Shown piece by piece: positions 52,887 to 61,817 of a stretch of DNA of 64,000 nt (position 1 is its first letter; every line of letters begins with the position of its first letter). Made by a program: the position numbers and the translations under genes. Under the pieces are notes generated by a model. The model did no database searches. It was not told the DNA's origin and worked only from the letters and a program-made list of their open reading frames with translations. The stretch is taken from contig CAWJCM010000007.1 in the NCBI GenBank assembly GCA_963841405.1, forward strand, positions 62,001 through 126,000. Reading direction: 5' to 3'. Source of the stretch: DATBLE01 sp963841405 (lineage in GTDB: Bacteria; Actinomycetota; Thermoleophilia; Gaiellales; Gaiellaceae).

Positions 52887-53158
52887 GACAGCGCCGCCAC
52901 CAGCTCGGGGTCGAGCGGATCCAGCGGCCGGCCGGCGAGCCGCTCGGCCTCCACCCAGACCGCGCCGAGGTTGCCGACCACTGCGGCCCGCCCCTTGCGG
53001 TCGCGCAACACCCAGACGCGGCCGCTCCAGTCGTCGAGCCGCAGGCCGTAGACCGCGAGCACGCGGTTCAACAGCGCGCCACGGAACACGCGGCCGCGTC
53101 GTCCGCCCTCCTGCTCGGCCCAGTGGTCGTTCAGCAGCACACCGCAGAGCACGCACAT
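52883..53158 (-). CDS. 91-residue protein with N-terminal CVLC motif, partner of CobW
   Basis: Begins MCVLCGVLLNDHWAEQEGGR with CxxC at 2-5 and a nearby Asp-His-Trp, followed by FRGALLNRVLAVYGLRLDD, VWVLRDRKGRAAVVGNLGAV and WVEAERLAGRPLDPLDP. I know no function. The N-terminal Cys pair plus His could bind a metal, and the GTGA coupling to the CobW gene suggests a role in metal delivery, perhaps as the client or the metal-handing partner. Both are divergent from the deacetylase gene. Confidence 0.75.
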   Translation of the reverse strand: MCVLCGVLLNDHWAEQEGGRRGRVFRGALLNRVLAVYGLRLDDWSGRVWVLRDRKGRAAVVGNLGAVWVEAERLAGRPLDPLDPELVAALS

Positions 53159-53196
53159 CGCGCGTCCGTTCTACCACTGGTCTAGTAGGTTCGGTA

Positions 53197-53206
53197 TTGC
53201 ATACAA
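53197..53206 (+). promoter_or_regulatory. TTGCATACAA operator before the deacetylase-like gene
   Basis: One mismatch to TTGTATACAA; contains a possible -10 (CATACA). Lies 20 nt before the start codon and within the divergent gap to the CobW pair. Confidence 0.5.
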
Positions 53207-53225
53207 ACGTCACGGGAGGAGAGCG

Positions 53226-54101
53226 ATGGCGAAGGAGATCTTCTGCGTGATCGGCGTCGACGTCGACGCGGTCGCCGGCTGGCTGGGGTCGTACGGCGGC
53301 GAGGACTCGCCCGACGACATCTCACGCGGCATCTTCGCGGGCGAGGTCGGGACGAGGCGCCTGCTGAAGATGTTCGACCGCTACGAGATGAAGACGACCT
53401 GGTTCATCCCGGGCCACTCGATCGAGACGTTCCCGGAGGAGACGAAGCTGGTCGTCGACGCCGGCCACGAGGTCGGGATGCACGGCTACTCGCACGAGAA
53501 CCCGATCGCGATGACGCCCGAGCAGGAGGAAGCAGTTCTCCTGAAATGCATTGCCCTGATCGAGGACGTCTCCGGGCGCCGCCCGACCGGCTACGTGGCG
53601 CCGTGGTGGGAGTTCTCCAACGTCACCAACGAGCTCCTGCTCAAGCACGGGATCAAGTACGACCACTCGTTGATGCACCGGGACTTCATCCCGTACTACG
53701 TGCGGGTCGGGGACAGCTGGACGAAGATCGATTACTCGAAGCAGCCCGAGGAGTGGATGAAGCCGCTCGTCCGCGGCGAGGAGACCGACCTGGTCGAGAT
53801 CCCCGCGAGCTGGTACCTCGACGACCTGCCGCCGATGATGTTCATCAAGGGCGCCCCGAACAGCCACGGCTTCGTCAACCCGCGCCACCTCGAGGAGATC
53901 TGGCGCGACCAGTTCGACTACGTGTACCGCGAGGAGGACTACGCCGTCTTCGGGATGACCATCCACCCCGACGTCAGCGGACGGCCCCAGGTGATCCTCA
54001 TGCTCGAGCGGCTGATCGAGTACATCTCGGGCCACGACGGCGTCCGCTGGGCGACCATGGACGAGATCGCCGACGACTTCGTCCGCCGCTCGCCGCGTTG
54101 A
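53226..54101 (+). CDS. Polysaccharide-deacetylase-fold hydrolase (HpPgdA/allantoinase-like)
   Basis: A 291-residue NodB-fold metal hydrolase. VIGVDVDAVAGWLGSYGG (Asp), GHEVGMHGYSHENPIAMTPE (HxxSH-type ligands), GYVAPWWEFSNVTNELLLKH and GMTIHPDVSGRPQVILMLE (His) keep the metal-site pattern, unlike the PuuE-type enzyme at 36 kb. Members of this branch act on peptidoglycan or on cyclic imides and ureides; the operator and neighbours favour a small cyclic amide (imidase-like) here, which is inference. Good ribosome-binding site GGAGGAG before ATG 53226. Confidence 0.87.
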   Translation: MAKEIFCVIGVDVDAVAGWLGSYGGEDSPDDISRGIFAGEVGTRRLLKMFDRYEMKTTWFIPGHSIETFPEETKLVVDAGHEVGMHGYSHENPIAMTPEQEEAVLLKCIALIEDVSGRRPTGYVAPWWEFSNVTNELLLKHGIKYDHSLMHRDFIPYYVRVGDSWTKIDYSKQPEEWMKPLVRGEETDLVEIPASWYLDDLPPMMFIKGAPNSHGFVNPRHLEEIWRDQFDYVYREEDYAVFGMTIHPDVSGRPQVILMLERLIEYISGHDGVRWATMDEIADDFVRRSPR

Positions 54102-54138
54102 CGCTCGCCGCGGCCCTGCGGGCCGCATAGCTCGCTCG

Positions 54139-54167
54139 CACGGGGGAAACGGCCGGTTTCCCCCGTG
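54139..54167. repeat. Hairpin repeat, family H, copy 2
   Basis: Arms CACGGGGGAAAC (54139-54150) and GTTTCCCCCGTG (54156-54167), 5-nt loop. On the minus strand its flanks (GGAAGGGGGCC before, CGAGCGAGC after) match copy 1. It follows the deacetylase gene and could also end its transcript. The rest of this 228-bp gap shows nothing else. Confidence 0.7.
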
Positions 54168-54329
54168 GGCCCCCTTCCTCAAGACGCTCCGAGATGGCCG
54201 CAGCGGGCCGCGCCCGCCAGGTCGGTCGCGGCGGCGGATGCTCAGTTCGACGCGGAAACCTGGCCATAACTGCCAGACGTCGCTCAGTCAGTTTCGGCGG
54301 GCAACCCCGCGAGCGATCATCATCGAGCC

Positions 54330-54866
54330 GTGGCTAGCAAGATCGTTCTGTTCGGCGGCCCCGCGGGAGCCGGCAAGACAACGATTGCGCGTGAGTGGTG
54401 CGCGAAGCGTTCGAGGGCAGCTCACATCGAACTCGACGACATTCGCGGCCTGATCGTCAGCGGTCTGGCCGATCCTCAGCAAGGGGGAGCCGTACAGGAC
54501 GGCCAGTACGAACTGAGCGTCGAAGCCGTGTGCAATCTGGCCGCAACCTTCGCCGACGCCGGTTATGACGTTGCGCTCGACGACGTCTTCGAGCCGGATG
54601 CGTTCGAGCGGTACTGGCGACAAAGGCTCGAGGATCGCGATTGGCAGCTCGTCATTCTCCTGCCTTCACTCGGCGAGACGATGAAGCGTTCGCTCGGGCG
54701 CACGAAGAGAGTCCTGGAAATGCACACACGTGAGCAGCATCGACGGTCAGCGAAATGGCCTTCGAGCATCCGGATCGACACGACGTCGCTCTCGGTCGAG
54801 GCGAGCCTGGCGCTCGTGAACCGGATGATCGACCCGTCGCTTCCATCATCAGACGCGTGGGTCTAG
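54330..54866 (+). CDS. P-loop kinase, zeta-toxin/chloramphenicol-phosphotransferase-like
   Basis: A 178-residue kinase. Walker A FGGPAGAGKTTIAREW is at about residues 8-18, HIELDDIRGLIVSGLADP follows as a substrate-side segment, with YDVALDDVFEPDAFERYWRQ and LLPSLGETMKRSLGRTKRV (lid). This layout is shared by antibiotic phosphotransferases and unassigned AAA kinases. Codon choice is slightly more AT-rich than its neighbours, which may reflect transfer. GTG 54330 is the start at the conserved N-terminus. Confidence 0.75.
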   Translation: MASKIVLFGGPAGAGKTTIAREWCAKRSRAAHIELDDIRGLIVSGLADPQQGGAVQDGQYELSVEAVCNLAATFADAGYDVALDDVFEPDAFERYWRQRLEDRDWQLVILLPSLGETMKRSLGRTKRVLEMHTREQHRRSAKWPSSIRIDTTSLSVEASLALVNRMIDPSLPSSDAWV

Positions 54867-54878
54867 CGCATTGATCGG

Positions 54879-55859
54879 CTACTTCGCGCGCGCACCGATG
54901 CTCGCGGCCGTGCTGAGGCTGCCGCCGGTGTCGCCGAACTCCTCGGCCGCTCGGTGGACCGGCGTGCTGCGGAGCCGGAGCCGCAGAGTGATGACCACCA
55001 GCACGATCAGGATCAGCAACAGCGTCACCGCGGTCGTCCCCGCCCCGAGCGCGTACAGGTTCGGGAGGATCGGCCGGCTCGACGGCCAGGTGCCGATCAG
55101 GATCGGCAGCGGCTGCGCCTCGTAGCCGTTCTGCAGCAGAATCGTCCGGTCGAAGTCGTTCCAGGTCAGGGTGAACCCGAACAGGAAGCTGCCGAAGATC
55201 CCCGTCCAGACGAGCGGCAGGGTCACCTCCCGGAACGTCGTCAGCGTGTTCGCGCCGAGATCCCGCGCCGCCTCCTCGATGTGGCGGTCGTAGCGGTTCC
55301 ACACCGCGAGCATCACGAGGAAGGAGAAAGGGATCCCCCAGATCACGTTGGCGCCGAGCGCCGTGTGCCACAGGCTCGGCGTCTGACCCATGAACTTCCA
55401 GAGGAGCTGGTTGCCGAGCCCGACCAGGAAGGCCGGCGTCATCAGCGCGAGCATGATCACGTAGAACCCGACAGTGTCGGTCCTGAACCGCCAGCGGCGG
55501 CGGAAGGCCATCGACAGCGAGAAGCCGAGCACCGCGACGATCGCGCCAGCGGCGAGGCTGAGCCAGAGCGACTGCCGGCCGGACGCGCTGACGTCGTCGG
55601 AGATCGTGTTGAAGACGTTGGGATCCCACAGCGTCTTCCACCAGTCGAGGCTCACCGGCCCACGGAAGGGGAACGTGAGCTGCCCGGTCGAGCCCTGGAA
55701 CGAGAGGATCGCCATCAGGATGATCGGGATGTACAGGAAGACCAGGAAGAGGCAGAAATAGACGCCGAGGCCCCATTTCGCCCAGTCGCGGCGCTGCCTG
55801 ACCTTCCGCTTGACGACGACGTCCTGCGTCCGCTCCATCGCGGGAGCGACGGCGGTCAC
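54879..55859 (-). CDS. potC: ABC transporter permease, PotC-like
   Basis: A 326-residue inner-membrane permease with about six helices (LGVYFCLFLVFLYIPIILMA first) and the cytoplasmic EAA loop HIEEAARDLGANTLTTFREV TLPLV. Last gene of the potDABC-like operon. GTG 55859 overlaps the PotB stop (GTGA). The long C-terminal tail after the last helix (RAAEEFGDTGGSLSTAAS) is extra. The symbol is by similarity only. Confidence 0.9.
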   Translation of the reverse strand: MTAVAPAMERTQDVVVKRKVRQRRDWAKWGLGVYFCLFLVFLYIPIILMAILSFQGSTGQLTFPFRGPVSLDWWKTLWDPNVFNTISDDVSASGRQSLWLSLAAGAIVAVLGFSLSMAFRRRWRFRTDTVGFYVIMLALMTPAFLVGLGNQLLWKFMGQTPSLWHTALGANVIWGIPFSFLVMLAVWNRYDRHIEEAARDLGANTLTTFREVTLPLVWTGIFGSFLFGFTLTWNDFDRTILLQNGYEAQPLPILIGTWPSSRPILPNLYALGAGTTAVTLLLILIVLVVITLRLRLRSTPVHRAAEEFGDTGGSLSTAASIGARAK

Positions 55860-56854
55860 AGCTCCTCCCTCAGGTTCGCGAAGCGGGTGATCACCCAGAC
55901 GCCGATCATCAGCACGATCACGAGCAGCACGGCCGCGGCAGCGCCTCCCGGGTAGTCGGGGATGTCGACCTTGGACTTGACGATCGTCCCGACCGAGGTG
56001 ATGTTGCCGCCGCCGATCGTGTTCACCGTGCCGTAGTCGCCCATCGTCAGCACGAAGATGAAGATCGAGCCGATGACGACGCCGGGCATCGTCTGCGGCA
56101 GGATCACCTCGCGGAACATCCGCCACCAGTTGCCGCCGAGGTCGCGGGCCGCCTCGATCGCCGACCGGTCGACCTGGGCCAGCGAGAAGAAGAGCGGTGT
56201 GATCATGAACAGGATGTAGAGCTGGATCATCGCCAGCCGCACCGACAGGAGCGAGAAGCCGAACTCGGACACCGGCGCGGAGATGATGTGCAGCTTCAGG
56301 AGCAGCTGGTTGAGCGCCCCCTCGCTGCCCATCAGCGGGAACGTCCAGGCGATTGCGCGCGTGAGGAAGCTCGTCCAGAAGGGGGCCAGCGCGACGATGA
56401 AGAGCACGATCTGCCACTTCAGGCTCTGCACCTTCAGGGCCAGGAAGTACGCGACCGGGAAACCGAGGACGAGACAGGCCGCGACGGCGATCAGCGAGGT
56501 CTCGAACGTCGTCAGCATGTTCTTCCAGTAGGTCGAGTCGTGGAAGAGGCCGGAGTAGTTCGCGGTCGTCCAGATCCGGTCGAACCCGCCCGCGGAGTCG
56601 CTGCGCGTCCAGAAGCTGACCAGCACGATCACGACCAGCGGAGCGAGCAGGTAGAAGCCGATGTAGAGCAACCCCGGCGCCGCCAGCCCGGTCGTCACCC
56701 AGCTGCTCGAGCGGCCGGAACCGCGGCCTTCGCCGAGCGCCGCCTCCGCCGTCGGCGGCTTCTGGTCGAGGATCGCCTCGGCCTCCTCGACCTCCTCGAT
56801 GGCGAGCCGGGCACCCTCCTCGTTCGCCCCGTCAGGTGTCGAGGAGCTGGGCAT
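55856..56854 (-). CDS. potB: ABC transporter permease, PotB-like
   Basis: A 332-residue inner-membrane permease. A charged 50-residue N-terminal leader precedes helices such as GLLYIGFYLLAPLVVIVLVS; the EAA loop AIEAARDLGGNWWRMFREV ILPQT contacts the ATPase. ATG 56854 overlaps the end of the ATPase gene by 23 nt. It forms the membrane channel with the PotC-like protein. Confidence 0.9.
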   Translation of the reverse strand: MPSSSTPDGANEEGARLAIEEVEEAEAILDQKPPTAEAALGEGRGSGRSSSWVTTGLAAPGLLYIGFYLLAPLVVIVLVSFWTRSDSAGGFDRIWTTANYSGLFHDSTYWKNMLTTFETSLIAVAACLVLGFPVAYFLALKVQSLKWQIVLFIVALAPFWTSFLTRAIAWTFPLMGSEGALNQLLLKLHIISAPVSEFGFSLLSVRLAMIQLYILFMITPLFFSLAQVDRSAIEAARDLGGNWWRMFREVILPQTMPGVVIGSIFIFVLTMGDYGTVNTIGGGNITSVGTIVKSKVDIPDYPGGAAAAVLLVIVLMIGVWVITRFANLREEL

Positions 56855-57980
56855 CCTCCTCCTTCCAGGAGATCCGGATCTGCCCGCCCTCGCGCCCGCG
56901 CAGGGCGGGGTAGTGCTCGGCGGTGACCTTGGCGAGCATCCGCTCGCCGCCGGCGAGCAGGTGCAGCTTGACCAGGTCGCCGAGGAACTCGACGAACACG
57001 ATCTCGCACTCGATCGTATTCGGCCCGGCGGGGGCGACGCCGTTCGCGTCCACGGTGACCGCGGCAGCCCGGACCGCCACCATCGCGTCGTCGCCGACGC
57101 GCTTCGACGCCCCGGGGGCGCGCACGCTGGCCTGGACCTGGTGCTCGTCTTCGACCACGAGCCGGTCGCCCTCCTGCTGCGTGACCTTGCCGCGGATGAT
57201 GTTGTTGTCGCCCATGAACCGGGCAACGAGCTCGGTGGCCGGCTTCGTCGCGATCGTCAGCGGGTCGGCCACCTGCTGGATGCGGGCGTCGTTCATGACC
57301 ACGATCCGGTCGGCCATGGACAGCGCCTCCTCCTGGTTGTGCGTGACGTGGACGAACATCAGGCCGAGCTGGCGCTGCAGGTTGCGCAGCTCGACGCGCA
57401 TCCGCAGCTGGAGCAGGCGGTCGAGGTCGCCGAGCGGCTCGTCCAGGAGCAGCGCCTTCGGCTGGGTGACCAGGACGCGGGCGAGGGCGACACGCTGCTG
57501 CTGACCGCCCGAGAGCGCCCGCGGCTTGCGGTCGGCGAGCGCGGTCAGGCCGACCATGTCGAGCGCCTCCGTGGCCCGCCTCCGCCGCTCGTCCTTCCCG
57601 ACCCCGTGCATCTTCAGGCCGAACTCGACGTTCGACAGCACCGATCGGTGCGGGAACAGCGCGAAGTGCTGGAAGACGGTGGTCGTCGCCCGCTTGTGCG
57701 GCGGCAGATCGACGAGCGACTCGCCGTCGAGCACGATGTCGCCCTCGGTCGGCCACTCGTGGCCGCCGATCATCCGCAGCGTGGTCGTCTTGCCGCAGCC
57801 CGACGGGCCGAGCAGGACAACGTACTCCCCGTGGTCGACGTGCAGGTTGACGTCGTCCACGGCGACGGTGCCGCCGGGGAAGACCTTGGTCAGCCCGATC
57901 AGGTCGAGCCCCGACCCCGCCGATGCAGAGGGGGCGGCGGTCGCCGCCCCCTCGTTGCTCGAAGCCCCCTGATCCGACAT
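56832..57980 (-). CDS. potA: ABC transporter ATP-binding protein, PotA-like
   Basis: A 382-residue ATPase. LDLIGLTKVFPGGTVAVDDV leads to Walker A GPSGCGKTTTLR, signature ALSGGQQQRVALARVLV, Walker B ALLLDEPLGDLDRLL and H-loop HVTHNQEEALSM (Asn follows the His instead of the usual Asp), then a C-terminal TOBE domain. It couples ATP hydrolysis to uptake. The acidic Ala/Ser-rich first 25 residues are a linker. Second gene of the operon, 7 nt from the binding-protein gene. Confidence 0.92.
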   Translation of the reverse strand: MSDQGASSNEGAATAAPSASAGSGLDLIGLTKVFPGGTVAVDDVNLHVDHGEYVVLLGPSGCGKTTTLRMIGGHEWPTEGDIVLDGESLVDLPPHKRATTTVFQHFALFPHRSVLSNVEFGLKMHGVGKDERRRRATEALDMVGLTALADRKPRALSGGQQQRVALARVLVTQPKALLLDEPLGDLDRLLQLRMRVELRNLQRQLGLMFVHVTHNQEEALSMADRIVVMNDARIQQVADPLTIATKPATELVARFMGDNNIIRGKVTQQEGDRLVVEDEHQVQASVRAPGASKRVGDDAMVAVRAAAVTVDANGVAPAGPNTIECEIVFVEFLGDLVKLHLLAGGERMLAKVTAEHYPALRGREGGQIRISWKEEDAQLLDT

Positions 57981-57986
57981 GCGCTC

Positions 57987-59504
57987 CTAGGCGGACAGGA
58001 AGTCGTTCACCCTCTTGGTCAGGTACACGCTGTTCCGGCCGAAGGAGTTCCAGGAGTAGTACTTGCAGATGCGCTGCTGGAACGAACCACCCTCGCGGCG
58101 GGTGCCCTTCTTGATGTCACCGACCTTGCCGGTGATGCCGGGCAGGTCGCGCGGGGCCGCCTTGCCGCCCCACCAGTAGTCGTACTCGGCGGGCGTGAAC
58201 CCGGCCTTCTTCCCGGCGGCCGAGTTGATCCACGGGAGCAGCTTCTGCCCGTTGGCGATGTAGTAGCCCTGCCGCATGATCACGGCGCCGAGGTACCCGT
58301 TGTAGTTCCAGTTGATGTAGTCGTAACAGGCCTGGAGCTTCGCAGGGTCGGTGACCTTCGAGGAGATGCCCTCCGCGCTGCACCAGCCACGGAAGCCCTC
58401 CGGCGGGGCCGCGTAGAGGATGTTCACGCCGGCCGCCTTGACGAGGGCGACTGCGGGCGACCACATCGACTCGATCACGACCTCCTTGGAGACCATGAAG
58501 TTCACCGAGTCGGTGAAGGCCGACCAGAACGCGCGGAACTGCCCGTTCTTCTTGTACGTCGTCAGGATCTTGAAGAGCCGGTCGATCTCGCTCTTCGTCG
58601 GGTTGCCGTAGTCCTTGATCTTGAGCAGGCCGAGCGCGCCGACCGCGGCGGCCGCGTCCTGGGCCATGATCCCCGGATCGCGCAGCAGCGAGACGCGTCC
58701 CTTCCACTTCGTGTTCAGGAGCTCCGCCCAGGAGACCTGCTCCGGCCGCTTCTTGATCACGTCGGCGTTGTAGCCCATCGAGTCGGCGTTGAAGTGCGCG
58801 GCCGGGCCGACGATCCAGCGTGGCTGCGGCTTCCCCCCGATCGGCTTGCCGTTCTCGCCGATCCAGCGGACGATCTGCTTGTTGCTCGGCGGGCCCTGCG
58901 CATAGGCGGGCAGCCCGGTCGAGCCGTTCGGGTCGACGAACGTCGTGCGGAACGGCGCGTTGCCCTGCCCGAAGGTGCACCGCGTCGAGGCGGGGTTCAG
59001 CTTGCCGTGCGTGAACAGCTTGTACTGGGAGCTCCAGGCAGGGAGCCGGTGCGTGTCGACCGGCTGGAGGCCGCCGGACGGCCACACCTGGAGCGACTGG
59101 TAGTTGTAGCCGCCGAAGACGTCGAAGGTGTCCGGCGAGGTGATCGCGATCTGGGGCTGCTTCTCCGACGGCGCGAGAATCGGCTTGACGGTGAAGCCGA
59201 GGTCCTTGGAGGCCTGCTTGGCGATGTCCGGGATCGGGAACTCGACGCCGAGCGTGAGCACGCGAAGCGTGCCCGTGAACTTGCCGCTCGCCGACTGCCT
59301 GGCCGCCGCCGGGCCGGCGAGCGCGCCGAGTCCGCCGACGGCCGCGGCGCCGAGGCCGCCCTTGACGAGGAGGTCGCGGCGGCTCAGGCCGCGATGGCCT
59401 TCGTCGTCCGTCCGCCCCGGTTCGTCGAGGTCACTGCCGCCCAAGCCCTCCCCTTCGGCAAGCGCCTGCGCGTACTCGAAAGGGTCGTACTCGAACTCAC
59501 TCAT
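57987..59504 (-). CDS. potD: ABC transporter substrate-binding protein, PotD-like, Tat-exported
   Basis: A 505-residue periplasmic-type binding protein, longer than usual PotD. The twin-arginine signal GLSRRDLLVKGGLGAAAVGG is at about residue 40 after a hydrophilic leader. FNADSMGYNADVIKKRPEQVS and WAELLNTKWKGRVSLLRDPG are typical of the polyamine/2-aminoethylphosphonate-like binding family. The ligand is unknown; the operator suggests a nitrogen compound handled by this island. Ribosome-binding site AAGGAGAG lies before ATG 59504. Confidence 0.9.
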   Translation of the reverse strand: MSEFEYDPFEYAQALAEGEGLGGSDLDEPGRTDDEGHRGLSRRDLLVKGGLGAAAVGGLGALAGPAAARQSASGKFTGTLRVLTLGVEFPIPDIAKQASKDLGFTVKPILAPSEKQPQIAITSPDTFDVFGGYNYQSLQVWPSGGLQPVDTHRLPAWSSQYKLFTHGKLNPASTRCTFGQGNAPFRTTFVDPNGSTGLPAYAQGPPSNKQIVRWIGENGKPIGGKPQPRWIVGPAAHFNADSMGYNADVIKKRPEQVSWAELLNTKWKGRVSLLRDPGIMAQDAAAAVGALGLLKIKDYGNPTKSEIDRLFKILTTYKKNGQFRAFWSAFTDSVNFMVSKEVVIESMWSPAVALVKAAGVNILYAAPPEGFRGWCSAEGISSKVTDPAKLQACYDYINWNYNGYLGAVIMRQGYYIANGQKLLPWINSAAGKKAGFTPAEYDYWWGGKAAPRDLPGITGKVGDIKKGTRREGGSFQQRICKYYSWNSFGRNSVYLTKRVNDFLSA

Positions 59505-59619
59505 CTACCGCTCTCCTTTCCGCTGGCCGGTCTCGAGGAGACGGCCCCGCAGGTTCCCCGGCGTGAGCTGGATGCGGGCTGATCGCAAGCCGGGTGACGG
59601 TGCGCCTGACAGATCGCTC

Positions 59620-59649
59620 TTGTATACAACCGCCGGAGGCGAGAGTCAA
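59620..59649 (-). promoter_or_regulatory. Promoter with TTGTATACAA operator, ABC importer operon
   Basis: On the minus strand TTGACT (59649-59644), 17-bp spacer, TATACA (59626-59621); the exact palindrome TTGTATACAA (59620-59629) covers the -10. A leader of about 110 nt precedes the binding-protein gene. Confidence 0.7.
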
Positions 59650-60263
59650 CTTCCCTTCGCGGGCGGTTCCGGGCTCTCGCAGGCTGCGTTCGAGTACCCC
59701 GACCGGAAGGGACTCGCGTGCCCCGTATGGGCGTCGTAGGAGTGCCGCCAGGTGCAACCCGTGTCGTTCGTCAGCAGGTGGATCGAGACCGACTGCTCGG
59801 CCGAAGTCGTGCGCACCCGGTGGATGTCGTCGTGCGGCGGGAAGAGCTCGTAGAGGTCGCCGGGCCGGAGCGCGCGCCGTTCGACCAGTGCGAGCTCCTC
59901 GCCGTCGCGGGCGAAGATCTCCTCGTCCTGCTCGCCCCGGTAGAGGCCGACCAGGCCCCAGGCGAGGTGGTCGTGGATCGGCGTCTCCGAACCCGAAGGA
60001 ACCACGAGGGAGAAGAGCGAGAGCGAGCCGTCATCGGTCCGGTACAGCAGCCACTGGCCGATGCCGCCGCCCATGCCCGATCCCGGCACGGGGGAGGCGA
60101 GCACGTCCGGAAGCCAGCCCGGGTCGGCGAGGAGCGCCTCGAACGCGGGCCGGATCGCGGCGCAGGCGGCCTGCGGAGAATGCGCGACGGCGATCGAGTC
60201 GCGCGCGCCGGCGACGAACTCGCGAATCACCGGCGTGTCGAGCACGAACTCCTCCATGGGCAT
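59646..60263 (-). CDS. Cupin-fold, cysteine-dioxygenase-like protein
   Basis: A 205-residue double-stranded beta-helix protein. Metal ligands are suggested by ETPIHDHLAWGLVGLYRGEQ (HxH) and DDIHRVRTTS (His), as in cysteine dioxygenase type I and the related uncharacterised metal-dependent enzymes. It may oxidise a thiol or act on a small acid. It starts at ATG 60263, abutting the stop of the permease gene, so they form an operon. Confidence 0.8.
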   Translation of the reverse strand: MPMEEFVLDTPVIREFVAGARDSIAVAHSPQAACAAIRPAFEALLADPGWLPDVLASPVPGSGMGGGIGQWLLYRTDDGSLSLFSLVVPSGSETPIHDHLAWGLVGLYRGEQDEEIFARDGEELALVERRALRPGDLYELFPPHDDIHRVRTTSAEQSVSIHLLTNDTGCTWRHSYDAHTGHASPFRSGYSNAACESPEPPAKGS

Positions 60264-61607
60264 TCAGTCTGACAGGGCGGGAGTGGCCCGATAGCCCGCC
60301 CGGAGCTGGACGCGCGCAAGCACGAGGTACGCCGCAGCGGCCGACGCGACGCCCCACGCCAGCTTCACCCACGAATCGGGGACGGCAAAGTAGACACCGG
60401 CGCCGATCGCGATCGCGACGACGGCCGCGATGTTGACGCCGCTCACGTAGCGGTAGATCCCGTGCGGCTCGAACAGGGCCTCCGGCTGCAGCCGCATGCG
60501 CTTGAGCACGACGTAGTCGACGAGCACCACGCCGGCGAGCGGGGCGCCGAGGTTGCCGAGGTGGTCGATCCAGCTCTGCGCGTCCTCGATGAAGCTCGGA
60601 AACGCGCAGAGGCCGATCGCGGCCGCCGCGACGAGCAGCGTCGAGCGGAAGCGGCCGAGCGCGGGCACCGCATTCACCAGCGACATGCCGGCGGTGTAGA
60701 CGTTGGTGATGTTGGCCGCGATCCCCTGGACGACGATCGCGCCGGCGAGCACTACCAGCAGCGCGTCGACGCCGGTCAGGTCGGCGACGGCGACGAAGGG
60801 GTTGAGCTCGCCGGTGGCCGCTCCGGCCCAGCCGCCGACGACCGTCGTGACCAGCACGGCGGTGGTCGCGGAGGCGAACAGCCCGATCCGCATGTCTCGC
60901 CGCGTCGGCGTGTAGCGACAGAAATCGGCGATCGAGGGCACCAGCGTCAGCGACGCGCCCGCCATCACCGTCACGTAGGTGGCGAAGCCGGCCCACGTCG
61001 GGTGCTGGTCGGGCGAGCGGAAGACGCGACCGGCCGCGAGGCGCGGGTCGTCCGCGGTCAGATAGAGGGCGAGCAGCACGCCCGTGAAAGCGAGCGAGAT
61101 CGGCAGGACGATGCGCAGCACGTAGCGCATCACGTCGAAGCCGAGCACCGCGAGCGTCGCGTGGAAGAGGCCGAGCACGAGCGCGATCGGCACCAGCGGC
61201 GGCCTGCTCCCGCCCAGCGCGACGACAATCGCCTGGATTCCGAGGGCGCCGGCCAGCGCCTGGGCGGCGAACCAGTACGTGGCCGCGACCATGCGGTAGG
61301 GCGAGGTCAACGTGCGCGCTCCCCAGAAGCCGACCGTCGCCCGCATGGCGACCTGACCCGGTAGCCCGTAGTCGACGCCCGGCTGCGCGAACAGGATCAA
61401 CAGGGCGTAGGCGAGCGCCTGGCCGAGGACGTTGGCGGCGATCGCCCAGCCGAGTGACAGGCCGCCGTCCACGACCGCGAGCGCGCCGAGCACGTACATG
61501 ACCGGGTTGAGGAAGAAGGTGAAGTTGATCGCGAACAGGTCGCGCCACCCGACCGTCCGCAACTCGGCCGGGACCGGCTCGACGCCGTACGTCTCGATCG
61601 CCGGCAT
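60264..61607 (-). CDS. NCS1-family permease (cytosine/allantoin/hydantoin type)
   Basis: A 447-residue, about 12-helix nucleobase:cation symporter-1 protein. TVGWRDLFAINFTFFLNPVM, GLPGQVAMRATVGFWGARTL, LVPSIADFCRYTPTRRDMRI and NITNVYTAGMSLVNAVPALG are typical segments; transported ligands in the family include cytosine, uracil, allantoin and hydantoin. It would bring in substrates for the hydantoinases or allantoinase. ATG 61607 begins the conserved N-terminus; a hairpin repeat lies 4 nt upstream and leaves no room for a ribosome-binding site. Confidence 0.88.
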   Translation of the reverse strand: MPAIETYGVEPVPAELRTVGWRDLFAINFTFFLNPVMYVLGALAVVDGGLSLGWAIAANVLGQALAYALLILFAQPGVDYGLPGQVAMRATVGFWGARTLTSPYRMVAATYWFAAQALAGALGIQAIVVALGGSRPPLVPIALVLGLFHATLAVLGFDVMRYVLRIVLPISLAFTGVLLALYLTADDPRLAAGRVFRSPDQHPTWAGFATYVTVMAGASLTLVPSIADFCRYTPTRRDMRIGLFASATTAVLVTTVVGGWAGAATGELNPFVAVADLTGVDALLVVLAGAIVVQGIAANITNVYTAGMSLVNAVPALGRFRSTLLVAAAAIGLCAFPSFIEDAQSWIDHLGNLGAPLAGVVLVDYVVLKRMRLQPEALFEPHGIYRYVSGVNIAAVVAIAIGAGVYFAVPDSWVKLAWGVASAAAAYLVLARVQLRAGYRATPALSD

Positions 61608-61610
61608 CAG

Positions 61611-61637
61611 CGCGGGGGAACCCCTGGTTCCCCCGCG
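61611..61637. repeat. Hairpin repeat, family H, copy 3
   Basis: Arms CGCGGGGGAACC (61611-61622) and GGTTCCCCCGCG (61626-61637). On the minus strand it is preceded by GGAGGGGGTC as in the other copies, and ends 3 nt before the permease start codon, where it could mask translation. The remaining 180 bp up to the next gene show nothing else. Confidence 0.7.
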
Positions 61638-61817
61638 GACCCCCTCCTGGCCGGCGCTGCTGGTTTCTCCTGCGGCAGCGGAGCCGGCGGTTCGAGTGTC
61701 TCGGCCGACGTTGCCTCTCCGCTCTGAGCCTCCCGCCGGGCAGAGCACGGCTGCGGCGGCGACTCGTCGCGACCCAAGGTCCGGGGATCTGTCGTCACGC
61801 CGACGTGTTTCGCGACG

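Noticed and set aside
60263..60277. GTCTGACA before the cupin gene as an operator
   Set aside because: It encodes the last residues of the permease (LSD-stop) and matches only about 8 of 15 positions, so coincidence is likely.
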